Part shown: piece by piece, positions 1 to 9,356 of the stretch
Layout: each line of letters begins with the position of its first letter
How positions within the stretch are numbered: the stretch's first letter is position 1
Origin: Desulfotomaculum copahuensis
Lineage (GTDB): Bacteria; Bacillota; Desulfotomaculia; Desulfotomaculales; Desulfovirgulaceae
Assembly: GCF_001655685.1 (NCBI RefSeq)
Contig: NZ_LYVF01000002.1
Location: forward strand, 62,001 to 126,000
Length of the DNA: 64,000 nucleotides
Direction: 5' to 3'
The notes under the pieces: generated by a model
The model's input: only the letters and a program-made list of their open reading frames with translations
Database searches by the model: none
Told to the model about the DNA's origin: nothing
Position numbers and translations under genes: made by a program

Positions 1-652
1 GGTCCAGTTCCGCCAGTTCCATCTGCATCCCCAGCAACTGGGCGACGCCCACCGCCAGCCTGACCACATCCGGCGGAATCTGGCCGGGCTCGACGCGGTA
101 CAGTTTGACCGTACCCACCACTTCGCCCTTGCAGCGCAAGGGGGCGATCACCGCCGATTCCAGCGGACAGCCGGGCACGGGGCAGTGCAGGTGGTAGCTG
201 TTCTCCACAATATTCAACTTGCCGCTGCTGATTGCCTCCCGGGTTGCTTCCGTCATAATCGGCCGGCCCGGCAGGTGGTGGTCGGAACCGGCTCCGATGT
301 AGGCCAGCACTTTTTCCCGGTCGGTGACAGCCACCGCCGCCACATCGGCCAGCCGCTGAATGATTTCAGCCGTTTTGGCCGCCGTCGTCTCATTCAAGCC
401 CCGGCGCAGGTAAGGCAGTGTCTGACTGGCAATCTGCAGGGTGGAGTCCAGGGGATGTTTTTCTGTTTTTAAAAAAAACATTTTCTGCTTGTAAAGATAG
501 TCGCTGACCAGGTAAGCGGCCACCGCATTGACGCCAAGCATGGCCACCGCGAGCATCCAGGCGGCCGGATCCCGCAACAGGACAAAGACGGCCGCCAGCA
601 GGTTGATGGGCAGCCAGCGGGCGATTACGCCGGCAACAAGCTTTTTCCGCAT
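1..652 (-). CDS. LytS-type sensor histidine kinase, 5' part only
   Basis: The gene runs off the left edge of the window; about 217 codons of its 5' part are present. The ATG at 652 is preceded by a GGGGGTGG ribosome site. Residues ~8-45 form one or two hydrophobic membrane segments. They are followed by a GAF-like domain with the stretches AEIIQRLADVAAVAVTDREK and GAGSDHHLPG, which recall the LytS/YehU family of membrane sensor kinases. The usual five-helix Lyt sensor is absent, so this is a short-membrane variant. The histidine kinase domain expected downstream lies outside the window, so phosphorelay function is inferred from the family. The gene is separated from the acs gene upstream of it by a terminator. 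Confidence 0.7.
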   Translation of the reverse strand, partial: MRKKLVAGVIARWLPINLLAAVFVLLRDPAAWMLAVAMLGVNAVAAYLVSDYLYKQKMFFLKTEKHPLDSTLQIASQTLPYLRRGLNETTAAKTAEIIQRLADVAAVAVTDREKVLAYIGAGSDHHLPGRPIMTEATREAISSGKLNIVENSYHLHCPVPGCPLESAVIAPLRCKGEVVGTVKLYRVEPGQIPPDVVRLAVGVAQLLGMQMELAELD

Positions 653-746
653 TTGAACCACCCCCGGTACGGGCCTGAAAATTCTAAATTTTATTCCACA
701 TTCAATATAGCTATTCGACAAGCGGTCAGTTATTCCTTCACTGTCC

Positions 747-774
747 AAAAAAAAGACACCACCAAAAGGTGGTG
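747..774 (-). terminator. Rho-independent terminator after acs (first copy)
   Basis: A 7-bp perfect stem CACCACC/GGTGGTG (757-763 and 768-774) with an AAAA loop is followed, in the minus direction, by a run of eight T. It lies between the acs gene ending at 932 and the sensor kinase start at 652, so it should end the acs transcript. Confidence 0.85.
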
Positions 775-931
775 CCGTATAAAGACACAGGCATTGCCGC
801 CTGTCATTCACCAGTGTACAGCGGCCAAGCGGCGGTAATTATGGCGCCGTCTTGCCGGCACACGGGACCGTCCGGACCCGCCGGAAGGCGGCACGGGAAC
901 GTGGGAAAAACGGCGGGCCGTTCCCGCTGCG

Positions 932-2857
932 CTAGATCCCGTGCCGGGCGGCCGCAACAGGGCCGTCCAGGTCCGCTTCCACCCGGCCTTCAGCCATTTC
1001 CCACAACAGGCGCCGCATGATTTTGCCGCTGCGTGTGCGGGGCATTTCCGGAGTGAAGAAAATATCCTCCGGCCGGGCCAGGGCGCCGATCTTCCTGGTC
1101 ACATGGGTTTTCAGTTCAGCGGCCAGCTCGGGTGAACCTGTAAATCCTTCTTTCAAAGTGACGAACGCGCTGACCGCCTGCCCCTTCAGCTTGTGGGACT
1201 TGCCGATCACGGCGGCCTCGGCCACCGTCCGGTGTTCCGCCAGAGCGCTTTCAATTTCCACCGTGCTCAACCGGTGTCCGCCGACGTTGATGATGTCGTC
1301 CACCCGTCCCATCACCTGGAAGTATCCGTCTTCATCCCACCGGGCCCCGTCGCCGGTAAAGTAGGCATTTTCGAAGCGGCTCCAGTACTGGGCCACGTAG
1401 CGGTCCGGATCTCCGTAAATGGTGCTCAGCATGGCCGGCCAGGGTGTTTTTAACACCAGATAGCCGCCGCCGCACGGCGGAACGGGATTGCCGGCATTAT
1501 CCACCACGGCCGCTTCCACGCCGGGAACGGGCACAGTGACGGACCCCGGTTTCAGGGGCGTGACGCCGGGCAGGGGAGCGATTAAAATCATACCGGTTTC
1601 CGTCTGCCACCAGGTATCCACCACCGGACAGCGACCCCCGCCCACATGTTGATGATACCAGAGCCAGGTTTCCGGGTTGATCGGCTCACCTACGCTGCCG
1701 AGCAGGCGCAGGGAGGACAGATCATAATTTTCCAGCCAGGCGGTTCCCCACTTCATAAATGAACGGATGGCCGTGGGAACGGTGTACAGTATATTCACAC
1801 CGTATTTTTCAATCAGCGCCCAGAACCGGTCCGGCTGCGGCCAGTCGGGACCGCCTTCATAAAGCACACTGGTGCAGCCGTTGGCCAGCGGTCCGTAAAC
1901 GGCATAGGAGTGTCCGGTGATCCAGCCGATATCCGCCGTGCACCAGAAAACATCATCGTCCCTTAAGTCAAAGACCATCCGGTGGGTGGCCGCGACCCCC
2001 GTCAGATAGCCGCCGGTGGAATGCACGATGCCTTTTGGCTTGCCGGCCGGCCCGCTGGTATAAAGGATGAACAAATCATCCCCCGCATCCATCTGCTCGC
2101 AGGGGCAAGCGGCGGGCGCCCCGTCCATCAAATCATGATACCAGTAATCCCGGCCGGCCGTAAAGTTGACCTCCTTCCCGGTGCGTCTGACCAGCAGCAC
2201 CTTTTCCACCGAAGGACAGCCGGCCAGGGCTTCATCACAGTTGTCCTTCAGGGGAGTGATCCGGCCCCGCCGCCAGCCGCCGTCGGCGGTAACCACCAGT
2301 TTGGCCCGGCAATCATTGATCCGGTCGCACAGGGAACCGGGACCGAAACCGCTGAAAACCACACTGTGGGGGGCGCCGATCCGGGCGCAGGCCAGCATGA
2401 CCACAGGCAACTCGGGAATCATGGGCAGATAGACGGCCACCCGGTCCCCCCGCCGCACACCCATGCTCTTCAATACATTGGCGCATTTGGTCACTTCCCG
2501 GTACAGCTCCTGGTAAGTGAGCACCCGCTGATCACCCGGCTCACCCTCAAAGATTAAAGCCGCTTTTGTTTTGCGCTCCGTTTTCAGATGGCGGTCGAGA
2601 CAATTGTAGGCAGCATTCAACTTGCCGCCGGCGAACCAGCGGTAAAAGGGGGCGTTGCTTTCATCCAGCACCTGCTCCCACGGCTTGAACCAGTCCAGTT
2701 GTCCGGCCTGCCCGGCCCAAAAAGTTTCCCGGTCCGCCGCGGCTTCCCGGTAAATTGCTTTGTCATTCACCCCGGCGCCGGAGCAGGTTTCCGGTGACGG
2801 CTGAAATGTCTGTCTTTCGTTCAACGACTTTCCCTGAGCATGGTTTGTTTTCACCAA
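932..2857 (-). CDS. acs: Acetyl-CoA synthetase (AMP-forming), with a variant P-loop
   Basis: A 641-residue member of the adenylate-forming ACS family that would make acetyl-CoA (or propionyl-CoA) from the acid, ATP and CoA in the cytoplasm. The N-terminal ACAS region is seen at ~60-90 ([20 protein letters not shown]). The motif TWWQTETG, the hinge [13 protein letters not shown] and the C-terminal acetylatable lysine motif [11 protein letters not shown] are intact. The phosphate loop reads [11 protein letters not shown], where the family and the neighbouring paralogue have YTSGSTGKPKG. The start is TTG at 2857 or GTG at 2854, behind GGGGAGG. Length is normal for the family. Whether the altered loop lowers activity cannot be judged from sequence. 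Acetate versus propionate preference is also open. Confidence 0.88.
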   Translation of the reverse strand: MVKTNHAQGKSLNERQTFQPSPETCSGAGVNDKAIYREAAADRETFWAGQAGQLDWFKPWEQVLDESNAPFYRWFAGGKLNAAYNCLDRHLKTERKTKAALIFEGEPGDQRVLTYQELYREVTKCANVLKSMGVRRGDRVAVYLPMIPELPVVMLACARIGAPHSVVFSGFGPGSLCDRINDCRAKLVVTADGGWRRGRITPLKDNCDEALAGCPSVEKVLLVRRTGKEVNFTAGRDYWYHDLMDGAPAACPCEQMDAGDDLFILYTSGPAGKPKGIVHSTGGYLTGVAATHRMVFDLRDDDVFWCTADIGWITGHSYAVYGPLANGCTSVLYEGGPDWPQPDRFWALIEKYGVNILYTVPTAIRSFMKWGTAWLENYDLSSLRLLGSVGEPINPETWLWYHQHVGGGRCPVVDTWWQTETGMILIAPLPGVTPLKPGSVTVPVPGVEAAVVDNAGNPVPPCGGGYLVLKTPWPAMLSTIYGDPDRYVAQYWSRFENAYFTGDGARWDEDGYFQVMGRVDDIINVGGHRLSTVEIESALAEHRTVAEAAVIGKSHKLKGQAVSAFVTLKEGFTGSPELAAELKTHVTRKIGALARPEDIFFTPEMPRTRSGKIMRRLLWEMAEGRVEADLDGPVAAARHGI

Positions 2858-2947
2858 ACAGAACCTCCCCGTCCCCGGTTCCCGGTCGGTAACGCAGCCG
2901 GAAAACCCGGTTTGCCCGCGTTTGATTCAAACATTCTTCTCACCGGC

Positions 2948-3020
2948 ATTATACAACACCGCCCGGCGAAAGGTTAAGAATTTTCAGTCCAGCGGTTCCA
3001 TAAACGCCTCAACTGTCTAA
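2948..3020 (-). promoter_or_regulatory. Promoter and shared upstream element of acs (first copy)
   Basis: In the minus direction a perfect TATAAT (2953-2948) lies about 90 bases before the acs start. Immediately upstream is a 20-base block, gttaagaattttcagtccag on the plus strand (2973-2992). The same block occurs upstream of the second acs gene at 5519-5538. Similarity continues weakly to about 3020 (a cctca..ctgtc stretch). The block covers the expected -35 position, so it is probably a promoter or operator. Confidence 0.65.
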
Positions 3021-3045
3021 AGATTAAGGTGAATGGTTCCGGAAC

Positions 3046-3074
3046 ATAAAAGGGGCAGGCGTCGTCGCCTGCCC
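3046..3074 (-). terminator. Terminator after the second acs gene
   Basis: A 9-bp GC-rich stem GGGCAGGCG/CGCCTGCCC (3053-3061 and 3066-3074) with a 4-base loop is followed in the minus direction by CCTTTTAT. The T run is short, so termination may be partial. It lies downstream of the acs gene that ends at 3202. Confidence 0.6.
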
Positions 3075-3092
3075 GCTGCATTATACAATTGA

Positions 3093-3184
3093 TGGACCGG
3101 CCGGCCGGCGGGCGGAGGTAATGCCCGGAACTCCCATCTGGCCGGGACGTTCAAAGCGCTGGCATCACCGCCGGCCGGCCGGTC
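3093..3184. repeat. 18-bp perfect inverted repeat between the acs genes
   Basis: GGACCGGCCGGCCGGCGG (3093-3110) is exactly reverse-complemented at 3167-3184, with 56 bases between the arms. It lies just downstream of the second acs gene. No T run follows on either side, so it does not look like a simple terminator. The arms carry the CCGGCCGG octamer that is common throughout the window. Confidence 0.75.
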
Positions 3185-3201
3185 CAATGCTATACAGTCA
3201 G

Positions 3202-5250
3202 CTAGCCGCCCTGCACCTGCACACGAATTGATTCAACAATATCGGGATTGGCCAGGGTGGTTACATCGCCCACATCCCCCTTGTTGGAGATGGCAGACAG
3301 AATGCGGCGCATGATCTTCCCGGAACGGGTCTTGGGCATGTCGGGCACGATATGCACCCGCTTCGGCCGGGCGATCTTGCCCAGCACCGCCGAGACGGCC
3401 CCGGAAATTTTTTCCTCCAACTCCTTGCTGGCTTCAAAGCCCGGCTTGAGGGAGACGTACAGGTCGGGCACGGTGCCCTTCAATTCATCCTTGACCGGAA
3501 TAACCGCTGCTTCAGCCACTGCATCAACGGTCAGGGCGGCGGACTCGATCTCCTTGGTGCCGAGACGGTGACCGGCCACATTAATCACGTCGTCCACCCG
3601 TCCCAGGATGCGCACATAGCCGTCCTTGGACATAACCGCCGCATCGCCGGCCATGTAGGGCCAGTCACGCCAGTCCTTGCTGTCCGGATTCTTGCAGTAT
3701 TTTCCGAAGTAGGTGGAAACAAAGCGGTCACGATCCTTCCAGATCGTCTGCATCAGACCGGGCCACGGATTGCGGATGCAGATGTTGCCCGCCCTGCCTT
3801 CACCCGGCGGCACCTCGTTCCCCTCATCATCGAAGATCACCGGATGAATGCCCGGGACGCCCGGACCGGCGCTACCGGGCTTCATCGAACAGAGGGCCGG
3901 GACGGTGCTGCACAGGAAGCCGCCAGTTTCCGTCTGCCACCAGGTGTCCACGATGGCGGCCTGCCCGCGGCCGACCACATTGTAGTACCATCTCCACACC
4001 TCGGGCTCAATCGGTTCACCCACGGTGGTCATATGCTTGAACTTGTAGTTGTATTTCGCCGGTTCGTCCGGACCAGCCTTCCGCAGCATGCGGATGGTGG
4101 TGGGGGCGGTATGGAAAATGTTCACATCGAGTTCCTCGGCAATCCGCCAGGGACGCCCGGCGTCCGGATAAGTGGGCACCCCTTCGTAAATCACCGTGCT
4201 GGCGGCCAGGGCCAGGGGGCCGTACACGATAAACGAATGGCCGGTGATCCACCCGATGTCCGCCATGCACCAGTAGACATCCTCGGGATGAATATCCTGG
4301 ATCCACTTGGACATGGCCGTCACATAAGCCAGATAGCCGCCGATGCTGTGCTGCGCGCCCTTGGGCTTGCCGGTGGAACCACTGGTATACATGAGGAAAA
4401 GAATGCCTTCCGCCGGCATGGACACGGGTTCCACGATTGCACCCTTATAATCCTTGAGCACCTCGTTCATGAAATAATCCCGGCCTTCGACCATGGGCGC
4501 TGCAGAGGCGTTTTGTCCGGGATGGCGCTGCCAGACGAGCACTTTGTCCACCGTCTGTCCCTGCGCTCCGGCCGTTTCCACGGCCACGTCGGCGTTGGCT
4601 TTGTGGTCCAGCAACTTGCCGCCGCGGTAGTAACCGTCAATGGTGATCAGCACCCGGCTTCCCGAATCCCAGATCCGGTCGCCGCAAGCCTGACCGCTGA
4701 ACCCGGCGAACACCTGGGAGTGGATCACGCCCAGGCGGGCGCAGGCCAGCATGGTGATCGGCAGTTCCGGGGTCATGGGCAGGTGCAGGGTAACCCGGTC
4801 GCCGGCCTTCAACCCGCAGAAATCTCTTAATACAGCGGCCACTTCATTGACCCGCTTGTAAAGATCCTGGTAAGTGATGTGGACAATCGGATCTTCCTCA
4901 AGTTCCGGCACGAAGTGAATGGCTGTCTTGTTTTTATATTTGGCCAGATGTCTGTCCACGCAGTTATAGCTGGCATTCAGCTTGCCGCCGACAAACCATT
5001 TCCAGCAGGGGGCGTCGCTGGTGTCCAGGGTGGTGTGCCAGTACTGGTCCCAGTCCAGCATTTCGGCAAACTCCTTGAAACAATCGGGGAAGTTTTCCAG
5101 GCTGAACCGTCTGAAAACATCCGGATCAGTCATATTAGCCTGGCCAATGAATTCGGGCTTGGGATGAATATACTCCTCTTCCTGCCAGTGTGCGGCATAC
5201 GCCGCCCCGGTACTCGCCTCGCTGACCTCGGTGAGTTCTTTTTCTTCCAT
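3202..5250 (-). CDS. acs: Acetyl-CoA synthetase (AMP-forming), second paralogue
   Basis: A 682-residue adenylate-forming enzyme, expected to convert acetate (or another short acid) to acyl-CoA. It has the canonical phosphate loop [25 protein letters not shown], the hinge GRVDDVINVAGHRLGTKEIE and the C-terminal [11 protein letters not shown] lysine motif. An extended acidic N-terminus of about 40 residues explains the greater length compared with the 641-residue neighbour. The ATG at 5250 has an AAGGAGAT ribosome site. Both acs genes are transcribed in the same direction, but each has its own promoter and terminator, so they are probably separate units with shared control. Two copies fit a metabolism in which acetate or propionate activation is important. 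Confidence 0.9.
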   Translation of the reverse strand: MEEKELTEVSEASTGAAYAAHWQEEEYIHPKPEFIGQANMTDPDVFRRFSLENFPDCFKEFAEMLDWDQYWHTTLDTSDAPCWKWFVGGKLNASYNCVDRHLAKYKNKTAIHFVPELEEDPIVHITYQDLYKRVNEVAAVLRDFCGLKAGDRVTLHLPMTPELPITMLACARLGVIHSQVFAGFSGQACGDRIWDSGSRVLITIDGYYRGGKLLDHKANADVAVETAGAQGQTVDKVLVWQRHPGQNASAAPMVEGRDYFMNEVLKDYKGAIVEPVSMPAEGILFLMYTSGSTGKPKGAQHSIGGYLAYVTAMSKWIQDIHPEDVYWCMADIGWITGHSFIVYGPLALAASTVIYEGVPTYPDAGRPWRIAEELDVNIFHTAPTTIRMLRKAGPDEPAKYNYKFKHMTTVGEPIEPEVWRWYYNVVGRGQAAIVDTWWQTETGGFLCSTVPALCSMKPGSAGPGVPGIHPVIFDDEGNEVPPGEGRAGNICIRNPWPGLMQTIWKDRDRFVSTYFGKYCKNPDSKDWRDWPYMAGDAAVMSKDGYVRILGRVDDVINVAGHRLGTKEIESAALTVDAVAEAAVIPVKDELKGTVPDLYVSLKPGFEASKELEEKISGAVSAVLGKIARPKRVHIVPDMPKTRSGKIMRRILSAISNKGDVGDVTTLANPDIVESIRVQVQGG

Positions 5251-5494
5251 CAGCCGATCTCCTTTCGTATTGTACTTTAAGCCCCAATACCCCGCCGTGG
5301 AAAATTAAAAATGAAAAGCAATCGAACCCTTCAGTTGGCGATTATAATATGGAAGAAACAAAAAAGGCCCGAAATTTTTCATACTAAAGCCCTATTTTTA
5401 GTTGAACACCCCCTCATCCGTCATTTTCAGACACATTGCGTTCCTCCGTTCGCCAGCGCTGTTTAAAGGCTATTTGGACGTTACCTCGAAAAGC

Positions 5495-5562
5495 ATTGTA
5501 CCGTATTGTTCGCAGAAAGTTAAGAATTTTCAGTCCAGAGGTTTAAATCACGGCCTCACTGT
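5495..5562 (-). promoter_or_regulatory. Promoter and shared upstream element of acs (second copy)
   Basis: In the minus direction a TACAAT box (5500-5495) follows the 20-base block gttaagaattttcagtccag (plus strand, 5519-5538), identical to the one before the first acs gene. Spacing to the -10 box differs by one base between the copies. The predicted transcript would have a leader of roughly 240 bases, against about 85 for the other acs gene. Confidence 0.6.
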
Positions 5563-6167
5563 CCTTTTGGACAATCTGAACGGTTCCCTTGCAACCGGGC
5601 AATACCGCCCGGTTCAAAACGGCCGCTGTAAAAAAATTATACTGCAAAAATATGCGGTGGAACAGTCAATTTTGGCCGGTTAACGGAAGAATTTAAAAAA
5701 CCTTTCCACACGGGCGTATTATTCAACCATTGAACACTCATTCATCATTTAAAACCAGCTTACCGGTCAAAGAGCGGGTCAAACAGCGATCCGTGGACAA
5801 TAGGTCTTTGGGCTCTTCGATGCCCGGCAAAAATCCCATCCGCGGACAACCGGCCGCCGCCAATGGCCGGCTGTAGAGAATTGCTCCATTCACCGTGCCG
5901 TGGCGGCGACAGGCGGCTCCGCACAAACAGGCCGCCGGTTATAAAGGCCATAACAAGCGGCCGTCCCGCGGAAACCGGAGTGACGGCCACCGGAAGGGAA
6001 TCGGCAACCGCTGCCTGTCAAGCGGGCATACTTAGTCGAAACCGCCCGGTTTGCTTACATTTTTACCGGACACGTGTTATATTAATAGACAGCCATGCCG
6101 TGGCACCGGCAGGGAATGAAAACCGCCCGGTTGATTTCGAGAGGCGCAAAGGGGAGAGTCCCGGTTG
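5563..6167. other. Intergenic stretch, no convincing gene
   Basis: About 600 bases lie between the acs promoter region and the FAD dehydrogenase. A minus-strand reading frame of about 50 residues (5738-5890, GTG start, ending KLVLNDE) looks protein-like (GCPRMGFLPGIEEPKD), but has no ribosome site and no family I recognise. It could be the tail of a decayed gene. Nothing else was seen. Confidence 0.4.
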
Positions 6168-7760
6168 ATGCTCAGAGTACAGGGAATCAAGCTGCCTATT
6201 GACCATGATCAAGCCCAACTGAAAAAAGCGCTGCTGATAAAGCTCGGTCTGAAGGAAAAGGATTTGCTCGGTTATGCCGTTCACCGCCGCTCCATTGACG
6301 CCCGCGACAAGGAAAGGATTTTTTTCGTCTATACCGTGGACGCCGAGGTAAAAAACGAGGATAAAGCAACCGGCCGTCACAACCGGGACGTTTCCCCCGC
6401 CGTTTCGCCGGTGTACCATTACGTGCCGGCCGGCAACCGGCGGATGTCCCACCGCCCCCTGATCGCCGGCACCGGACCGGCCGGCCTGTTTGCCGGGCTG
6501 CTGCTCGCCCGGATGGGCTACCGCCCCGTCCTGCTGGAAAGGGGGGCGGACGTGGACACACGCACCGGTCTGGTCAAGGAGTTCTGGGCCACGGGCAACC
6601 TGAACCCGGAATGCAACGTACAGTTCGGGGAAGGCGGGGCGGGCACCTTTTCCGACGGCAAGCTGACCACCCTGATCAAAGACAAAAGGTGCCGCAAGGT
6701 GCTGGAGGAGCTGGTTTGCGCCGGGGCGCCGGAGGAAATCCTCTACGTGCACAAACCCCACGTGGGCACGGACATATTAAAGGAAGTGATCAAAAACCTC
6801 CGCCGCAGCATTATTGCCGCCGGCGGCGAGGTGCGCTTCAACAGCAAACTGACCGATATCGTGACGGAAGGAAACAGCCTGTCCGGCGTAGTAATCAACG
6901 GCACGGCGCAGCTGCCCGCCGAAATCCTGGTGCTGGCCACCGGACACAGCGCCCGGGACACCTTTGCCATGCTCCACGCCCGGGGGCTGGCCATCGTACC
7001 CAAGGCCTTCTCCATCGGCCTGCGCGTCGAGCACCCGCAAAGTTTAATCGACGCGGCCCAGTACGGCAAATTCGCCGGCCATCCCGCGCTCGGGCCGGCC
7101 GAATACAAGCTGGTGCACCACGCCTCCACCGGCCGGCCGGCCTACACCTTCTGTATGTGCCCGGGCGGTACGGTCATCGCCGCCGCCTCGGAGCCGGGCG
7201 GCGTGGTCACCAACGGCATGAGCGAACACGCCCGTAACGCTCCCAATGCCAACAGCGCCCTTTTGGTGGGCGTGACCCCGGATGATTTCGGCAGCGGCCA
7301 CCCTCTGGCCGGGGTGGAATTCCAACGGCTGTGGGAGCAAAAGGCTTTTGTCCTGGGCGGGGGGGAATTCCGCGCCCCAGCGCAGCTGGTGGGCGACTTC
7401 CTGGCGGACAGGCCCTCCACCGGCTTCGGGAGCGTTATACCTTCCTATCCGCGCCTGGTGACACCGGCCGATTTAAAGGGATGCCTGCCGCCCTATGTCA
7501 TTGCCACCCTGCGGGAAGCCATCCCGGCCTTTGATCGCAAACTGCACGGTTTTGCCCGCTCCGATGCGGTGCTCACCGGGGTGGAGACCAGAAGCTCCTC
7601 CCCCATCCGCATGCTCCGGGATGAAAACTGCGGGGCCGGGATCAAAGGCGTTTACCCGGCCGGGGAAGGGGCTGGCTATGCCGGCGGGATTGTCTCGGCC
7701 GCAGTGGACGGGATCCGGGTGGCGGAGGCCATCGCCGCCAGGTACAAACCGTGGGAATGA
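6168..7760 (+). CDS. FAD-dependent dehydrogenase (COG2509-like)
   Basis: A 530-residue flavoprotein of the large uncharacterised FAD-dependent dehydrogenase family. An N-terminal domain of about 100 residues precedes a Rossmann FAD-binding motif (IAGTGPAGLFAGLLLARMG, ~residues 104-122). A QFGEGGAGTFSDGKL block at about 150 and a C-terminal FAD motif YPAGEGAGYAGGIVSAAVDG near 500 are typical of this family. The ATG at 6168 is preferred over the TTG just before it because of the ggggag ribosome site at about 6151. The substrate is unknown. The next gene is another FAD oxidoreductase 144 bases downstream, which suggests a loose operon. Family placement is firm, function is not. Confidence 0.85.
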   Translation: MLRVQGIKLPIDHDQAQLKKALLIKLGLKEKDLLGYAVHRRSIDARDKERIFFVYTVDAEVKNEDKATGRHNRDVSPAVSPVYHYVPAGNRRMSHRPLIAGTGPAGLFAGLLLARMGYRPVLLERGADVDTRTGLVKEFWATGNLNPECNVQFGEGGAGTFSDGKLTTLIKDKRCRKVLEELVCAGAPEEILYVHKPHVGTDILKEVIKNLRRSIIAAGGEVRFNSKLTDIVTEGNSLSGVVINGTAQLPAEILVLATGHSARDTFAMLHARGLAIVPKAFSIGLRVEHPQSLIDAAQYGKFAGHPALGPAEYKLVHHASTGRPAYTFCMCPGGTVIAAASEPGGVVTNGMSEHARNAPNANSALLVGVTPDDFGSGHPLAGVEFQRLWEQKAFVLGGGEFRAPAQLVGDFLADRPSTGFGSVIPSYPRLVTPADLKGCLPPYVIATLREAIPAFDRKLHGFARSDAVLTGVETRSSSPIRMLRDENCGAGIKGVYPAGEGAGYAGGIVSAAVDGIRVAEAIAARYKPWE

Positions 7761-7904
7761 CCGGCGCGGGCGAACCCGCACCGCTATCTTCCTCCGGCAC
7801 ACGGGGATGGTTACACCGCCTTGCCGCCGGTTCTTTACCGCCTGCAAGGGTTTTTGAGCCGCCGGCACGGCTCCGCAAACACTTGACTGGAGAGTGAACG
7901 GGGT

Positions 7905-9221
7905 ATGGCAACAAAATCAAGCCGGGTTGAAAACCAGCGGCCGGAACGGACCGTCAGCGGCAACTCCCGCCTGGGAAAGCACACCGGCCGGCGGATTATT
8001 GTGGTGGGCGGCGGCGCCGCCGGCATGATGGCCGCCCTGGCGGCGCGGGAACAGGGGGCTGCCGTGACCATCCTGGAAAAAAACCAGCGGGTGGGCAAAA
8101 AACTGCTGGTCACCGGCAACGGCCGCTGCAACCTGACCAATATGGACCTGGATATCGCCCACTACCACGGCCGGGAGCCGCGCTTCGCCCGCGGCGCATT
8201 AAGCCGCTTTGACAACCGGCGGACGATCGCCTACTTCGCGGAACTGGGCATCGTCCACAAGGTGGAAGACGGCGGCAAGGTTTTCCCCGTTTCCAACCAG
8301 GCTTCCAGTGTGCTGGACGTGCTGCGCTACGAACTGGAGCGGACCGGCGTGGAAGTGATTTGCGAAGCGGAAGTGAAGGATATCAAAAGAACCGGGGACG
8401 GGTTCACTGTTTATCCGGCCGGCGGCGGGATGTTCGGTGCCGGCCGGGTGATCATCGCCGCCGGCGGCCGGGCGGCCCCCCAGTTGGGCGCCGGCGACGG
8501 CGGCCATGTTCTGGCCCGGAAGCTGGGACACACCATTGTGGAACCGTTTCCGGCACTGGTACAGCTGAAACTGGCGGCCGGCTTCCTGCCCCGGCTGAAA
8601 GGGATTAAATTCGACGGTGACGTGGAAATCATCCTGCACGGGCAGTCACTGCGCCGGGCCACCGGGGAAATTCTGTTCACCGAATACGGTATTTCCGGCC
8701 CGCCCGTTTTCGATCTCAGCCGGCTGGCGGGCGAACTGTTAAAACAAAATGAAAGACCGTTGTTGAAAATTGTTCTGATCAACAACCTCAGCCGGCCGGA
8801 ACTGGATCAATTGCTGGCCGGCCGTTTTCAGTCCCGGCCGCAAAAGCCCCTGGACTTCAGTTTCGTGGGTTTTTTGAATAAAAGACTGGCCCCGGTGCTC
8901 CTTACGGCTGCCGGCGTCGGCGGCAACAAGCCGGCCGGCCTGGCGACGGCCGCCGAGCGCAAAAAAATAGCCGCCATCTTGCAGGACTGGCGGTTTGAGA
9001 TCAGCGGCACGCGGGGATGGCAATCAGCACAGGTCACCGCCGGAGGCGTGGACGTGGCGGAAGTCGACCCCCGCACCATGGAGTCCAAAATCGTGCCCGG
9101 CCTGTATTTCGCCGGCGAGGTGCTGGACATCGACGGCGACTGCGGCGGTTACAACCTGCAGTGGGCCTGGTCCTCCGGCCGGGTGGCCGGGGAAAACGCG
9201 GCCGGGCAGAGTTCACCGTGA
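7905..9221 (+). CDS. HI0933/BaiN-family FAD oxidoreductase
   Basis: A 438-residue NAD(P)/FAD-dependent oxidoreductase of the HI0933 (YhiN/BaiN) family. A poorly conserved N-terminal tail of about 27 residues precedes the FAD motif IIVVGGGAAGMMAALAARE. The next hallmark, GKKLLVTGNGRCNLTN, is characteristic of the family, as is the C-terminal GLYFAGEVLDIDGDCGGYNLQWAWSSG region. Biochemical function is not established for most members, and the bile-acid reductase name used for some should not be assumed here. It follows the other FAD dehydrogenase on the same strand. Confidence 0.88.
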   Translation: MATKSSRVENQRPERTVSGNSRLGKHTGRRIIVVGGGAAGMMAALAAREQGAAVTILEKNQRVGKKLLVTGNGRCNLTNMDLDIAHYHGREPRFARGALSRFDNRRTIAYFAELGIVHKVEDGGKVFPVSNQASSVLDVLRYELERTGVEVICEAEVKDIKRTGDGFTVYPAGGGMFGAGRVIIAAGGRAAPQLGAGDGGHVLARKLGHTIVEPFPALVQLKLAAGFLPRLKGIKFDGDVEIILHGQSLRRATGEILFTEYGISGPPVFDLSRLAGELLKQNERPLLKIVLINNLSRPELDQLLAGRFQSRPQKPLDFSFVGFLNKRLAPVLLTAAGVGGNKPAGLATAAERKKIAAILQDWRFEISGTRGWQSAQVTAGGVDVAEVDPRTMESKIVPGLYFAGEVLDIDGDCGGYNLQWAWSSGRVAGENAAGQSSP

Positions 9222-9356
9222 AAACCCGCCGGGTGCATGTCTTGCTTGCAGGAACGTTGCCGGCGTCCTCAAGGAATAATGGCAGGCAGTGCCGGACATG
9301 TCCTGCTTACAATAGACAATGGAACCCGGTCCATCTCAATAGGACCCGCCGGGCAT

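Noticed and set aside
3352-4830. Long plus-strand open frame of 492 residues
   Set aside because: It lies entirely antisense to the well-supported acs gene and its translation has no recognisable motifs, a side effect of GC-rich codon use.
5738-5926. Minus-strand frame of 51-62 residues that looks protein-like
   Set aside because: No ribosome site, uncertain GTG/TTG start and no family recognised. Noted under the intergenic entry but not called as a gene.
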